Source: Polaribacter dokdonensis
GTDB taxonomy: Bacteria; Bacteroidota; Bacteroidia; Flavobacteriales; Flavobacteriaceae
Assembly (NCBI RefSeq): GCF_024362345.1
Contig: NZ_CP101505.1
Location: 1,757,501 to 1,821,500, forward strand
DNA: 64,000 nt
Direction: 5' to 3'
In this document: positions 17,369-25,728 of the stretch, piece after piece
Numbering within the stretch: the first letter of the stretch is position 1
Layout of the letters: each line of letters begins with the position of its first letter
Notes under the pieces: model-generated
Database searches by the model: none
Told to the model about the DNA's origin: nothing
What the model saw: only the letters and a program-made list of their open reading frames with translations
Made by a program: the position numbers and the translations under genes

Positions 17369-18547
17369 TTAGAGTTTGATTATGTTTTGAGCCTTTGCTG
17401 AATCAGTAACAGTGAATTTTATCGGATCACCTACACTAAGATTATTACTGGTTACATCTCCATGGTAAACACTAACTCTTTTTCCATTTTCTAAAATTAC
17501 TGTTCCCCATTTAGATTCAGATATATTTGTTATAGCAGCAATTTCAAATTTATTACCATATTGATCTTCATCAATATCTTGCCAGTAAGACTTATTTATA
17601 GCAATATCATTATTAGCTTTACTATACTTATCAAACCATATAATAGCATCCATTAATTGAAGAGCCAAGGAATAAAGCAAATATGGCGTATTTATGTCTT
17701 TACGATATGCCTGAATATGTATATTCTCAGTTGTATCAACTACTGAAGTATGAGATGCCGCTCCTGTAGTATGAATTATATTTTCAATATTATTTGATAT
17801 CAATTTAGGAAAATGAGTAACAGAACAACTTATCTTAAGGTGTTTAGTGTCATATCCTGAAAGAAATCGATATGACTCAGTTAAATTAACTTGATTACCA
17901 TTGATTTGTACGCATTTGTCATGCAATAATCCACAAGCATTTGCCATTCTGAACATAGTTTCCAATATAATTCTTAATTGGGTAAAGTATAATTCATCAT
18001 CAAATTGATTATTTAAACCTTTAAGACCTTTAAATATTGAAATAAATGTGTTTCTAGCTGTATCTGGGTAGTTTTTTAAAACTTCAAATAATAATTGATT
18101 TTCATGTTTTATTTGAAGGTCTAATTGTAAATCTGCTTCTTCTTTTATGTTTTTTAAAAGCTCTTTTACATCATCTGCATTTTTTTTATTGTAACATTTA
18201 AGATTATTAGCCTCTAAAATATCATTTTCTTTTTCTGTAAAAGTGGGCTGACCAGATAAAACAAAATATGGAAAAGCTTTTTTACTTTTTAATTCGTTAA
18301 TTTTAGCGATTGAAGCTCCTAAGCCCTTATTGTTAACCGTTTCAGAGTTTTCATTCTCTAAAAATAAAGCATCTAATAAGATAGCATCATAATGATTAAG
18401 ATTATCATTTAAATTTGCAAAACCTTCTTTAAAATTACTAAATCCGTGTAGAATTATATCAATAGTTTCTGCTTGGATTATAAAAGGCTCCATTTCCGGG
18501 TGATCGTGCTCATCGTCAATCCAAAGTATATTATATGTCTTACTCAT
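17369..18547 (-). CDS. Response regulator with helical middle domain and OB-like C-terminus
   Basis: This 392-aa protein starts with a receiver domain (about 1-135): acidic pair Asp11-Asp12 in LWIDDE, phosphoacceptor Asp59 in ILLDA, Ser98 in VLSGQ, and Lys121/122 near CYNKK. The middle (about 150-330) is helical and unrecognised, with some flavour of HEPN-like bundles but no R-x4-6-H motif. The last 60 residues (from FEIAAI to AQNIIKL) have the strand pattern and GDPIKF turn of cold-shock/S1-type OB folds, suggesting nucleic-acid binding. There is no helix-turn-helix output domain, so it is not a typical transcription factor. Its ATG overlaps the stop of the kinase fusion gene by one base, so the two form a cognate pair. 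Confidence 0.82.
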   Translation of the reverse strand: MSKTYNILWIDDEHDHPEMEPFIIQAETIDIILHGFSNFKEGFANLNDNLNHYDAILLDALFLENENSETVNNKGLGASIAKINELKSKKAFPYFVLSGQPTFTEKENDILEANNLKCYNKKNADDVKELLKNIKEEADLQLDLQIKHENQLLFEVLKNYPDTARNTFISIFKGLKGLNNQFDDELYFTQLRIILETMFRMANACGLLHDKCVQINGNQVNLTESYRFLSGYDTKHLKISCSVTHFPKLISNNIENIIHTTGAASHTSVVDTTENIHIQAYRKDINTPYLLYSLALQLMDAIIWFDKYSKANNDIAINKSYWQDIDEDQYGNKFEIAAITNISESKWGTVILENGKRVSVYHGDVTSNNLSVGDPIKFTVTDSAKAQNIIKL

Positions 18548-21042
18548 TATAGTATTGGTATTATAAATGAAACTGTAGTACTGTATTCTGAGTCTTCTTT
18601 GTTAGAAACAATATTTAAAGCATTTTTACCTTCGTTATGTGCTTTTAATATTTCATTGACTTCATAACCTCCTAACCCTCTATTACGTGTTTTACCAGCT
18701 GAAAAATTCTTTCGAGAATAATCTTTTAAAGTAAAGTCTTTAGGGAAAGAGTTTCCTGTATTTGATATTTTAACTTCTACATAAGATTTCTTAACATCAA
18801 TATCATAATTAAAATAAGAAGCTACCTCCTCGTTGTTTGTGAATGGTAAAATCTCAATAACAATTTTATTGGATTTCTCTTTATTTGTAAATGCATGTAT
18901 TTTGGCATTATCTAATAAATTAACCAAAGCAATTCTTAACTTTTGAGGATTTCCTTTAATTAACACTTGATTATCCATTAACTCCTTAATATCCTCATGA
19001 ATATCTAGTTTCAAACTAATATTATTGTTTAAGCTTTTCTTTTCATCTTTTACAAATTCTGATAAGAATTTAAGAAAATGAAGTTCACTTAGTTCAAAAT
19101 TTGAAACACTTACCAATGAAGTGTTTTTATCAGCTAGTTCCTGTATATATTTAACGTTTTTAGTGATGGAATCGAAAGCATCAACTAATGTAAATTGTCT
19201 TTTTTGACTAATTAAATAACTCTTCCAATTTGGATCTAAATTAGACAATGCATTTTGAATTATTTCAATTGACGAACCTATGCTAAGTAAAGGTTTACCT
19301 AATATATGACTTAAAGACGTAGAGCTTTCAGTTTCCTCCTTGTGAATACCACTGAGTATATTTTCTTTTTCAGTCTCTATTTTCCTCAGTCTTTTTGTAA
19401 GCTCAATGATTCCGCTAACTTTAGCCCTTTGCTCTTGTATAGAAGGCAATTGGAACTTGATATTTTCTAAATCTTTTTTTCTTAGCATTGGTTGCACAGA
19501 ACCCACTCTATAGCTATTTAATTGTTTTAGTACATAATCTGCAGAAAATTCATTTATTAAAAATGTTGGGTTAACAATATTTTCATTTAGCCTCAATGCG
19601 ACTATAGCTTGAGATATGACTATTGGCTCTCCAGTATACTTAAAAAACGTAGGTTTTAACGTGTTCCACCTTGTTGCGATCAATAAACAAGATTCATCGA
19701 TAACCCTAAATGCTCCTCTATTTATAAGGGTATTTTCTAATTCTTCAGTAGTCAATACACTATCAAAAACATCACCCTTAAGGTTTCGAATTTGGACTTG
19801 TTTCATGTGTTCATTGATTGGCGCTCTTAAACCTCTTATAATCGATGAAAAATCGGAAATTTTTGTTCCTTGAATATCTTTTAAAAAATACCTCCCAACA
19901 GATAAATCAAAATCATTATTATAGATCTCTTCAACGTTAATGTATCTCAAGAATTCATTTTCTGTATCTTGATTGATTAACTCTATAAGCTTAAAATCAT
20001 TTAATCTTTTACTTCTTGGCCCATCTTTAGTAAAAAAACTAGAGGCATCTATAAATTTAATATATCCTGGTCGTGAAGAAATAGTTTTAAATATTAAAAT
20101 ACAAATAGGAATACTTGTATTTGAAAGTAAACCAGAAGGTAATGTAATTATGGTATCAATAAGATTATTATCTATTAAGGATCTTTTTAATTTTGCTAAA
20201 CGACCACCACTAAAAAGAAAAGATAGCGAAAATACAGTAATAAGTTTTCCGTTATTGCTTAGGGAACGGATTCCTTTATCGACTAAAAAACTTTCAACAT
20301 CCCGATAGTTATTGTCAATTAAATTCGAGTATAAGGGTCTTTGAAGACGCATTTTGAATGGTGGTGTAGCTACAATAAGATCGAATTTTTGAAATTCATT
20401 CCAGTTTTTTATTGAATTATCTAACTCGTAACTGAAACTACAGCCTTTACTATGAGCCTTAAGTCTTAACTGTCCAATTGCCCATGTAGATGTATTTATT
20501 TCTTGACCATGATATTCTTGATCATCTTTTAAATAAATACTAAAAGAAGCCAAACCAGCAAAAGGATTATAAACTTTAGCATTACTATCTAGGTTAGCTA
20601 ATTCAATGATTAGCCTACTTATTTCTTTTGGCTGTATGGATTCTCCGGACCTTTTCCCTTGATAATCAATGAATTTTTGAAGCAAATGTTCAAAAACTTC
20701 TGAAAAATTATTTTTTAATTGATATTTATCGATTTGATAAAAACACTGAACAACTTCAGCAAATGCATTAGGATGAATACTCTTTAAATTATCGGAATAA
20801 ACATTAAGAATTTTATTATAAAATGAATCATGTTTAAGTGCCTGAAAAAACTCTTCAACCCAATTAGAATCATTTATGTATTGAATACGCGGAAAAGCAT
20901 CATCTTTATAGGCGGAAAGAAGGAATAAAACAAGTTTAGTTGAATCAACCGCTGCCGACTGATAAAGTAAATCAGCACATCTCCAAACTTGATTAGAAAT
21001 TCTTTCAACAACATCTATATTTATATAATTATCTTCTCTCAT
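18547..21042 (-). CDS. Methylase/specificity/histidine kinase fusion (cytoplasmic sensor kinase)
   Basis: This 831-aa protein joins three parts. Residues 1-390 resemble type I HsdM: helical N-terminus, motif I as NPFAGLASF (159-167), EINTSTWAIGQLRLKAHS (181-198), and motif IV as ATPPF (225-229). Residues 391-565 resemble half an HsdS target recognition domain, ending with LPSIQEQRAKVSGI and a coiled-coil helix. Residues 575-831 form a histidine kinase: H-box LSHILGKPL with His579, N-box LVNLLDNAKIHAF with Asn712, and glycine boxes NTGNSF (761-766) and GLGGYEV (789-795). The usual catalytic (N/D/S)PP(Y/F) has Thr first and motif I lacks its normal Asp and glycines, so methylation is doubtful. 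No membrane helix is present. It likely senses DNA state and phosphorylates the coupled response regulator; that is inference. Confidence 0.85.
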   Translation of the reverse strand: MREDNYINIDVVERISNQVWRCADLLYQSAAVDSTKLVLFLLSAYKDDAFPRIQYINDSNWVEEFFQALKHDSFYNKILNVYSDNLKSIHPNAFAEVVQCFYQIDKYQLKNNFSEVFEHLLQKFIDYQGKRSGESIQPKEISRLIIELANLDSNAKVYNPFAGLASFSIYLKDDQEYHGQEINTSTWAIGQLRLKAHSKGCSFSYELDNSIKNWNEFQKFDLIVATPPFKMRLQRPLYSNLIDNNYRDVESFLVDKGIRSLSNNGKLITVFSLSFLFSGGRLAKLKRSLIDNNLIDTIITLPSGLLSNTSIPICILIFKTISSRPGYIKFIDASSFFTKDGPRSKRLNDFKLIELINQDTENEFLRYINVEEIYNNDFDLSVGRYFLKDIQGTKISDFSSIIRGLRAPINEHMKQVQIRNLKGDVFDSVLTTEELENTLINRGAFRVIDESCLLIATRWNTLKPTFFKYTGEPIVISQAIVALRLNENIVNPTFLINEFSADYVLKQLNSYRVGSVQPMLRKKDLENIKFQLPSIQEQRAKVSGIIELTKRLRKIETEKENILSGIHKEETESSTSLSHILGKPLLSIGSSIEIIQNALSNLDPNWKSYLISQKRQFTLVDAFDSITKNVKYIQELADKNTSLVSVSNFELSELHFLKFLSEFVKDEKKSLNNNISLKLDIHEDIKELMDNQVLIKGNPQKLRIALVNLLDNAKIHAFTNKEKSNKIVIEILPFTNNEEVASYFNYDIDVKKSYVEVKISNTGNSFPKDFTLKDYSRKNFSAGKTRNRGLGGYEVNEILKAHNEGKNALNIVSNKEDSEYSTTVSFIIPIL

Positions 21043-21061
21043 AAACTTCTCTAAATAGAAT

Positions 21062-21098
21062 TATGCAAATTAACCGCTTTAATATGCAAAATAATCGC
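21062..21098 (-). promoter_or_regulatory. Two 16-bp direct repeats at 21-bp spacing, candidate operator for the kinase operon
   Basis: On the plus strand the copies are TATGCAAATTAACCGC (21062-21077) and TATGCAAAATAATCGC (21083-21098), identical at 14 of 16 positions and offset by 21 bp, two helical turns. They fill the 63-bp spacer between the WYL gene stop and the kinase fusion start. Spacing on one DNA face is what paired regulator binding would need; the WYL protein next door is the obvious candidate ligand. Confidence 0.6.
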
Positions 21099-21105
21099 AT
21101 AGTTT

Positions 21106-22104
21106 TTATTCTTTGTAAAAACTATCCATTGTCTTGGAATGTTCCTTAAGTTTTAACTTTAATTCTTCAGGTTGTATGACCTCAACATCCTGACCATATG
21201 ATAAAATTTGCTGAATCAATTCGGGATTAATAATAGCCATAAACCAAACTTGATCTTGTTTATCTTCTTCAAAAAATTCATCGAAATCTGGAATAAAAGG
21301 TTTTGTTTTAAAGTAGTCTTCACGTCCATGGTAAAACTTTAAAACTACTTTTTCTACTTCTACAGAAGTTCTTCTCACCCCTACCATTGTTCTGAAAAAA
21401 GCATCCCAATCATTTTGTGAATCTTCATATTCAACATCTTCAAGGATATTAAAATTAATAAGTCGTTCATCTAAAGGAATACTGTGTTGCCATCTTTGTG
21501 CTGTTTTGTTATACCCAAAAACAAACCACCTTCTGTTGTACTGTTTTAATATATGTGGATGAAATTCAAAAGTTTTATATGTAGCATCTTTAAAACCTTT
21601 AAACTTTATTTGTAATACCTGTTTTTTTTGAATCGCTAAGTACAAAGGTTTCAAATATTTTATTCCTTTATATTCTTCATTTTGGTCATAGAATAAGATT
21701 TTGGAAGAATCTCTATTCGAATCTTCCTCATCCTGAAATTTGATTAAAGCTTCAGCTAGTTTATCATACTTTGGGTGATTTTCAAAACGCTCTAATAACT
21801 GTTGTGAAGCGTCAATTAAATATTGCTCATACTCCAATAATGGTTGTTGGGCTATTGAAAAATTGGTATCTGAATACTGAAGAATTCTAACTTTTTCTGG
21901 AAGTGGTGCTCCAAAGCCATTTTCCTTATCTCTAAACACCTTTAAATCAGCCCTAAGCGTTCTTATTTCGATACCTTCACCTGAATATATTTCAGCAATT
22001 TTATCATTTACGTATTCTAATAATTGATTAAACGTAAATGCTTTATTTCGAAAGCAGTAATCTAGTATGTTATATCTTAAGTGTGCATGTTTGCTATTTG
22101 CCAT
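21106..22104 (-). CDS. WYL-domain transcriptional regulator
   Basis: This 332-aa protein has an N-terminal winged-helix-type region (about 1-70), a WYL domain (about 145-215) with YLAIQKKQVLQIKF, FHPHILKQYNRRWFVFGY and the following basic strand, and a C-terminal WCX-type extension (about 250-332). This matches the BrxR/CapW type of defence regulator, dimeric repressors that respond to a ligand through the WYL pocket. It follows the HEPN gene by 18 bases and is followed by the kinase fusion operon. The paired 16-bp repeats immediately downstream are a plausible binding site. The ligand is unknown. Confidence 0.9.
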   Translation of the reverse strand: MANSKHAHLRYNILDYCFRNKAFTFNQLLEYVNDKIAEIYSGEGIEIRTLRADLKVFRDKENGFGAPLPEKVRILQYSDTNFSIAQQPLLEYEQYLIDASQQLLERFENHPKYDKLAEALIKFQDEEDSNRDSSKILFYDQNEEYKGIKYLKPLYLAIQKKQVLQIKFKGFKDATYKTFEFHPHILKQYNRRWFVFGYNKTAQRWQHSIPLDERLINFNILEDVEYEDSQNDWDAFFRTMVGVRRTSVEVEKVVLKFYHGREDYFKTKPFIPDFDEFFEEDKQDQVWFMAIINPELIQQILSYGQDVEVIQPEELKLKLKEHSKTMDSFYKE

Positions 22105-22122
22105 TTTAAATAATATATTATA

Positions 22123-23439
22123 TTACTGATCTTTTATTTGACTCAGTTTGATAAAGTCTTTTTCGATTACTTCAACTCTAAATATATCACCTCTCATAAA
22201 ATGAGCTTGCACCCATTTTTTATATAAAGGACCTGCAAAAATTCTTGGAGTCGCATTTGTATTGGCTGTTCTGTTTACTTTACCAATCGTGAAGTTTTTA
22301 GAATTTTCACCTAATTGAATTTTTATTTTAGACGAGTCTTCTCCAAATTGTTCTGAATATCTAACTCTTACATTAAAAAAACCGTCCTCATAGTATTTCT
22401 TACCTAATGTTACTATAAAACTATTATCTGTATTCAGAAATGAAGTATCCTTATACTTATTTTGATTAACATACTTTTCAGCACTCTCTTGAAATTCATT
22501 AAAACTTATTGCCGTTTTTTTTTTCTGACTAACTAACACATCACTCCAATCATCTAATCTTATTTCAAGGCGTTTTACTTCTTTTTCTGCTAATGGTGAA
22601 CAATGTGCAATTGAAACTCTTAAACGGTTTAAGTCTATTAATACTTCATTTACAGAATTTAAGTTTCTACTAAATTTTTCAGAAAATACCTCCCAATGAT
22701 TATTTATGATTTTCCTAAGATCTCCAAAAGTAGTATAGTCAATTGCACGTTCTGACCTTTTTGTATGAGAAGTATCTAATTCGTAATCTAAATTCCTTTC
22801 TACATTTCGTTTTACTCGATCGTCAATACTACTCCACCAATTTACACCATAGGCTTTTATCATGACTTCTTCAATCAATATGCGAATTGAACGCTCTAGA
22901 TAATAAAACTTTTGATAATGTTTACTCATATCAAATGCCTCCTTTTCGAGTTTATTTTTAGGCTCTACTGATATGTTATTATTTGAAATTTGTATTGATT
23001 GTTTCAAGTTTGCATTATGGACTACTTGTTTATTTAATTCTTGGAATTTTTCGTTGTCAATAATATTTAGTTGAAGGAGATACTTTAAAAATTTTGGTTT
23101 ATGGGAAATGATCCATTGACTAGAAACTCTATATTCTTTACTCTGAACATAAAAACTCTGTTTCCAAAATCTTTTGGACTCATTATCCATGATAGGCGCA
23201 TCTATTCTTGCACAAAAAGGATAGTTTATTCCAAATATTTTTTTAGAATACTCTTTGTCCGAGAGCCTATCTAATTCCGCATTATCTTTAGAAGAGCAAT
23301 AATTAAATATTAATGGTACATACGTTTTTACTAATTGACCTATTTTCAAAAGTTTTGGTTTATATTTTCTTAATTCCCGTGCAATTTTAGCTATTTGTAG
23401 CCAAAAATTAAAGATATATAATCTACTGAAATAAAGCAA
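22123..23439 (-). CDS. Swt1-type HEPN domain protein
   Basis: This 438-aa protein carries a central HEPN domain (about 175-300) of the Swt1 type: LERSIRILIEEVMIKAYGVN, WWSSI, and the catalytic R-x4-H as Arg274-VSIA-His279. HEPN proteins with this motif are usually metal-independent RNases used in toxin or abortive-infection systems. The N-terminal 170 residues are basic and helical, and the C-terminal 120 form a probable beta-rich domain; I recognise neither. The first codon is a TTG at 23439; the next Met is about residue 84 and would remove conserved-looking sequence, so the exact start is uncertain. It is followed by the WYL gene in the same transcript. It may be the toxic output controlled by the WYL regulator. 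Confidence 0.78.
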   Translation of the reverse strand: MLYFSRLYIFNFWLQIAKIARELRKYKPKLLKIGQLVKTYVPLIFNYCSSKDNAELDRLSDKEYSKKIFGINYPFCARIDAPIMDNESKRFWKQSFYVQSKEYRVSSQWIISHKPKFLKYLLQLNIIDNEKFQELNKQVVHNANLKQSIQISNNNISVEPKNKLEKEAFDMSKHYQKFYYLERSIRILIEEVMIKAYGVNWWSSIDDRVKRNVERNLDYELDTSHTKRSERAIDYTTFGDLRKIINNHWEVFSEKFSRNLNSVNEVLIDLNRLRVSIAHCSPLAEKEVKRLEIRLDDWSDVLVSQKKKTAISFNEFQESAEKYVNQNKYKDTSFLNTDNSFIVTLGKKYYEDGFFNVRVRYSEQFGEDSSKIKIQLGENSKNFTIGKVNRTANTNATPRIFAGPLYKKWVQAHFMRGDIFRVEVIEKDFIKLSQIKDQ

Positions 23440-23517
23440 AAGAAGTAAAAGAATATAAATTATTCGCTTATTTTTTTACCTATTATGACAAAATACTCTT
23501 AAACTCAAAAACTAGAA

Positions 23518-23910
23518 TTAAATAAACTTAAAAATTGACGTAACCCCCTCATCCTTCTTTTCCAGCTCTTTCAACAATTGATTTACCCTATACTCTAATC
23601 GCTGAATATCCTTTTTTGTTGCAGGCTTATTTTCTTTAGATGTGAATATTTCTTTTGTTAACTCAACAACTCCAGAACCAATAGCTGCATTGCTTACCCC
23701 AGATAAACTTATCTGATCGATTTTAGTCTTTTGAAACTCCATTTTATTTTTGTTTGAAACCATTGAAAGTGTTGTTGCTTTTACTGTTGGTTTGTTTTTT
23801 AATTGATGTGAGCGCACTCTGCAACTGTTGCTACAAAACTTTTGCACTCCTCTTCTTTTAGGTACATATTCTTTTTTGCAGTAATGACATTGGTAATTTC
23901 TTGTTTCCAT
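23518..23910 (-). CDS. Small zinc-finger accessory protein of the integrative element
   Basis: This 130-aa protein has an N-terminal C-x2-C ... C-x3-C zinc motif (CHYCKKEY ... KFCSNSCRVR, residues 8-28), a low-complexity linker, and a C-terminal coiled coil (DIQRLEYRVNQLLKELEKK). Small proteins with this finger are frequent beside tyrosine integrases in Bacteroidota elements, but I know of no proven function. DNA binding in excision or replication of the element is plausible. It lies downstream of another small gene, separated by 54 bases that hold nested palindromes. Confidence 0.78.
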   Translation of the reverse strand: METRNYQCHYCKKEYVPKRRGVQKFCSNSCRVRSHQLKNKPTVKATTLSMVSNKNKMEFQKTKIDQISLSGVSNAAIGSGVVELTKEIFTSKENKPATKKDIQRLEYRVNQLLKELEKKDEGVTSIFKFI

Positions 23911-23914
23911 TTAG

Positions 23915-23946
23915 CGTTAATTTTACGTACGATTAACGTTTAATCG
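23915..23946. promoter_or_regulatory. Two nested perfect inverted repeats upstream of the zinc-finger gene
   Basis: CGTTAAT (23915-23921) is repeated inverted as ATTAACG (23932-23938). Overlapping it, CGATTAA (23930-23936) is inverted as TTAATCG (23940-23946) around a 3-bp centre. The block ends four bases before the zinc-finger gene start. It could be an operator for autoregulation or an accessory recombination site; there is no T run to make it a terminator. Confidence 0.35.
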
Positions 23947-23964
23947 TTGGTTTTTATCTTTTTT

Positions 23965-24147
23965 TTACCTCTTTTTGAATACATTATCCAATAAGTATTG
24001 AGTTGCTTCTTCCCTACTAATTGGTGATGTCCTTCTCTTTTTAGGCCTTTTTGATATGCTAAAATCCTTCTGTAGTTTTCTCAACAACAACAATTGCTCT
24101 TCGTTGGGAAGCGCTTTAGCTATTTGATAAACTGTATCTGAATTCAT
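23965..24147 (-). CDS. Small conserved protein next to integrase
   Basis: This 60-aa protein has an N-terminal helix-turn-helix-like amphipathic region (NSDTVYQIAKALPNEEQLLLLRKLQ), a basic linker (KRPKKRRT), and a C-terminal helix ending LLDNVFKKR. The ATG at 24147 gives a sensible start, and the codon use and hydrophobic spacing look genuine. Small proteins like this occur between integrases and zinc-finger genes in flavobacterial islands. Excisionase or another DNA-binding accessory is a reasonable guess, not an assignment. Confidence 0.65.
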   Translation of the reverse strand: MNSDTVYQIAKALPNEEQLLLLRKLQKDFSISKRPKKRRTSPISREEATQYLLDNVFKKR

Positions 24148-24207
24148 ATCTAATTACAAAATTAGATAGTTTATGAGCCATCAAATACCGAGTTTACTAG
24201 ATACGAC

Positions 24208-24267
24208 ATGACTGTGCACGACTTAAACCAACTTTTAATGACCGTGCACAACTTTTATCAAGTTTTA
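24208..24267. repeat. Tandem 30-bp repeat x2 near the integrase gene
   Basis: ATGACTGTGCACGACTTAAA... (24208-24237) is followed directly by a second 30-bp copy (24238-24267) with 24 of 30 positions the same; both contain the palindrome GTGCAC. They lie in the 262-bp non-coding stretch between the integrase stop and the 60-aa gene. Iteron-like spacing suggests integrase arm-type or excisionase binding sites. In the plus strand the block also reads as a 24-codon ORF with a repeated MTVH motif, probably incidental. Confidence 0.8.
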
Positions 24268-24409
24268 AATGGAATGATTTAAGGAGTAAATCAAATAACC
24301 TCGATTATCAGAAAGCAAATGAAGGTTTAATTTATATAACCCTTTTGAATAAAAAAAGTTCTCTAAACATTTGAAGTCAATTCAATTACCTAAAAACCAA
24401 TTCATTCAA

Positions 24410-25720
24410 TTAAGCAAAATCTTCTGAATAATCAGCTGGCATTTCTGCATCGATATCTCTTAAGTATTTTTGTAAAGCATCTAACGTAACATGACCAGTA
24501 ATATTCATTAATTTACTTTTAGCTTGCTGAGGAGTCATGGTTTTTACATACTTCACATATAATTTTGTAACATAAGTATGTTTGAAACTATATATACCAT
24601 AATCGGACCCTAATTTGAAATGATCTTTAACAGCCTTAAAACGTTTTGAGAATTCGTTTCTTTTATTAATAGGTTCTGCATCCCAAACCTCGCCAATTTC
24701 ATAGCGTCCGAATAAGTTAGCTCTTGGGTCTTTTTGTGATAAATCTGGAAGATGATCCAACAAAATTTGTGGTATAATTTTCTTTTGAACTGGTTTTGTC
24801 TTTGACTTAATGTACATCAATTTATTTTCAACATCGATATCTTCAACCTTTAGTCTACAAATCTCTATAGGACGCAAAAAACTGTAAGAAACAAATCGAA
24901 TGAATAAAATCATGTAAGGATCATTCTTCTCTAGGTATTTAAAAATTTCGTCTTCCTGTTTTGGAGAATAAGTTTTATTCCTCTTTGGAACAGATTTTAA
25001 CTTTGGTATTCTTTTTACAAAGTTGACAGTTATCCATTCATTATCTTCTAAAAGTTGAAATGTTGAGGCAAGATCAGTTCTTGAATTATTTCGATTTCTT
25101 GGGCTAGTTCTTTTCAGAACTTCATTTAAATACTCTGTAATAATTCTTCTAGTAATAAAACTTAATGGTTTATTCAGATATTCTTTAGACTTCAACCATT
25201 TTTTAAAAAGACCAATTCTACTACTATATTGAACAAAGGAATTTTTGTTCATCATACTTACTTTAATATCTAAAGCAAAATCAAGTGCCTCTTCTATTGT
25301 TTTTTCAGGAATCTCTTGAACCTCCTTAGGCTTTATATTTTCTTTTTTTAAATCCTTCTCCTTAACTTGATTTTTAATTTGAGGCTCTTTCTTCGATTGC
25401 GTTTTTTCCCCAGAAAGAAATTGATTTTCTAGATCAGTATTATCTTCATACGGATTAAATCCAAATTGCAATAATTGTATTAACGATTGCTGAAGTTTCC
25501 TCAAATAAGCATAACGTTCTGTTTTGGTTTTAAATCGATTGGCACCAGCTTTAATATTAGGTTGTCTAACTAATTTTCCAGACGATGGATCTCGAAAAGA
25601 AAAATAGAGATACCAAGGTCGCTCTAAAGCGTTATTTTTTTGTTTAGCTGTAAGTTTAGACCAAGTCGAAATATCTACTCCTCCAGTGTAGATTTTTGGT
25701 TCAGAATAATTCAATTTCAT
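24410..25720 (-). CDS. int: Tyrosine recombinase (site-specific integrase) of the island
   Basis: This tyrosine integrase has an N-terminal arm-binding region, a SAM-like core-binding domain (about 140-240), and a catalytic domain. The catalytic domain contains RPIEICRL (box I Arg), YSFKHTYVT at box II (Tyr and Lys in place of the usual His and Arg, common in Bacteroidota integrases), TGHVTLDALQKYL with the conserved His, and the nucleophile Tyr. It would catalyse insertion and excision of the island. I start it at the ATG at 25720, giving 436 aa. Earlier starts at 25777 or 25801 fall inside the tRNA terminator. Its 5' end is about 110 bases from the 3' end of tRNA-fMet, supporting that gene as the attachment site. 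Confidence 0.92.
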   Translation of the reverse strand: MKLNYSEPKIYTGGVDISTWSKLTAKQKNNALERPWYLYFSFRDPSSGKLVRQPNIKAGANRFKTKTERYAYLRKLQQSLIQLLQFGFNPYEDNTDLENQFLSGEKTQSKKEPQIKNQVKEKDLKKENIKPKEVQEIPEKTIEEALDFALDIKVSMMNKNSFVQYSSRIGLFKKWLKSKEYLNKPLSFITRRIITEYLNEVLKRTSPRNRNNSRTDLASTFQLLEDNEWITVNFVKRIPKLKSVPKRNKTYSPKQEDEIFKYLEKNDPYMILFIRFVSYSFLRPIEICRLKVEDIDVENKLMYIKSKTKPVQKKIIPQILLDHLPDLSQKDPRANLFGRYEIGEVWDAEPINKRNEFSKRFKAVKDHFKLGSDYGIYSFKHTYVTKLYVKYVKTMTPQQAKSKLMNITGHVTLDALQKYLRDIDAEMPADYSEDFA

Positions 25721-25728
25721 AGAAAAAA

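Noticed and set aside
17369-18547. HEPN RNase domain in the middle of the response regulator
   Set aside because: The region is helical but lacks a clear R-x4-6-H motif, so I left it as unknown.
24208-24282. 24-codon plus-strand ORF with repeated MTVH motif
   Set aside because: It arises because a 30-bp repeat is divisible by three; there is no ribosome-binding context or homologue to support it.
24148-24409. CRISPR array
   Set aside because: Only two adjacent imperfect 30-bp copies without spacers; no cas genes anywhere in the window.
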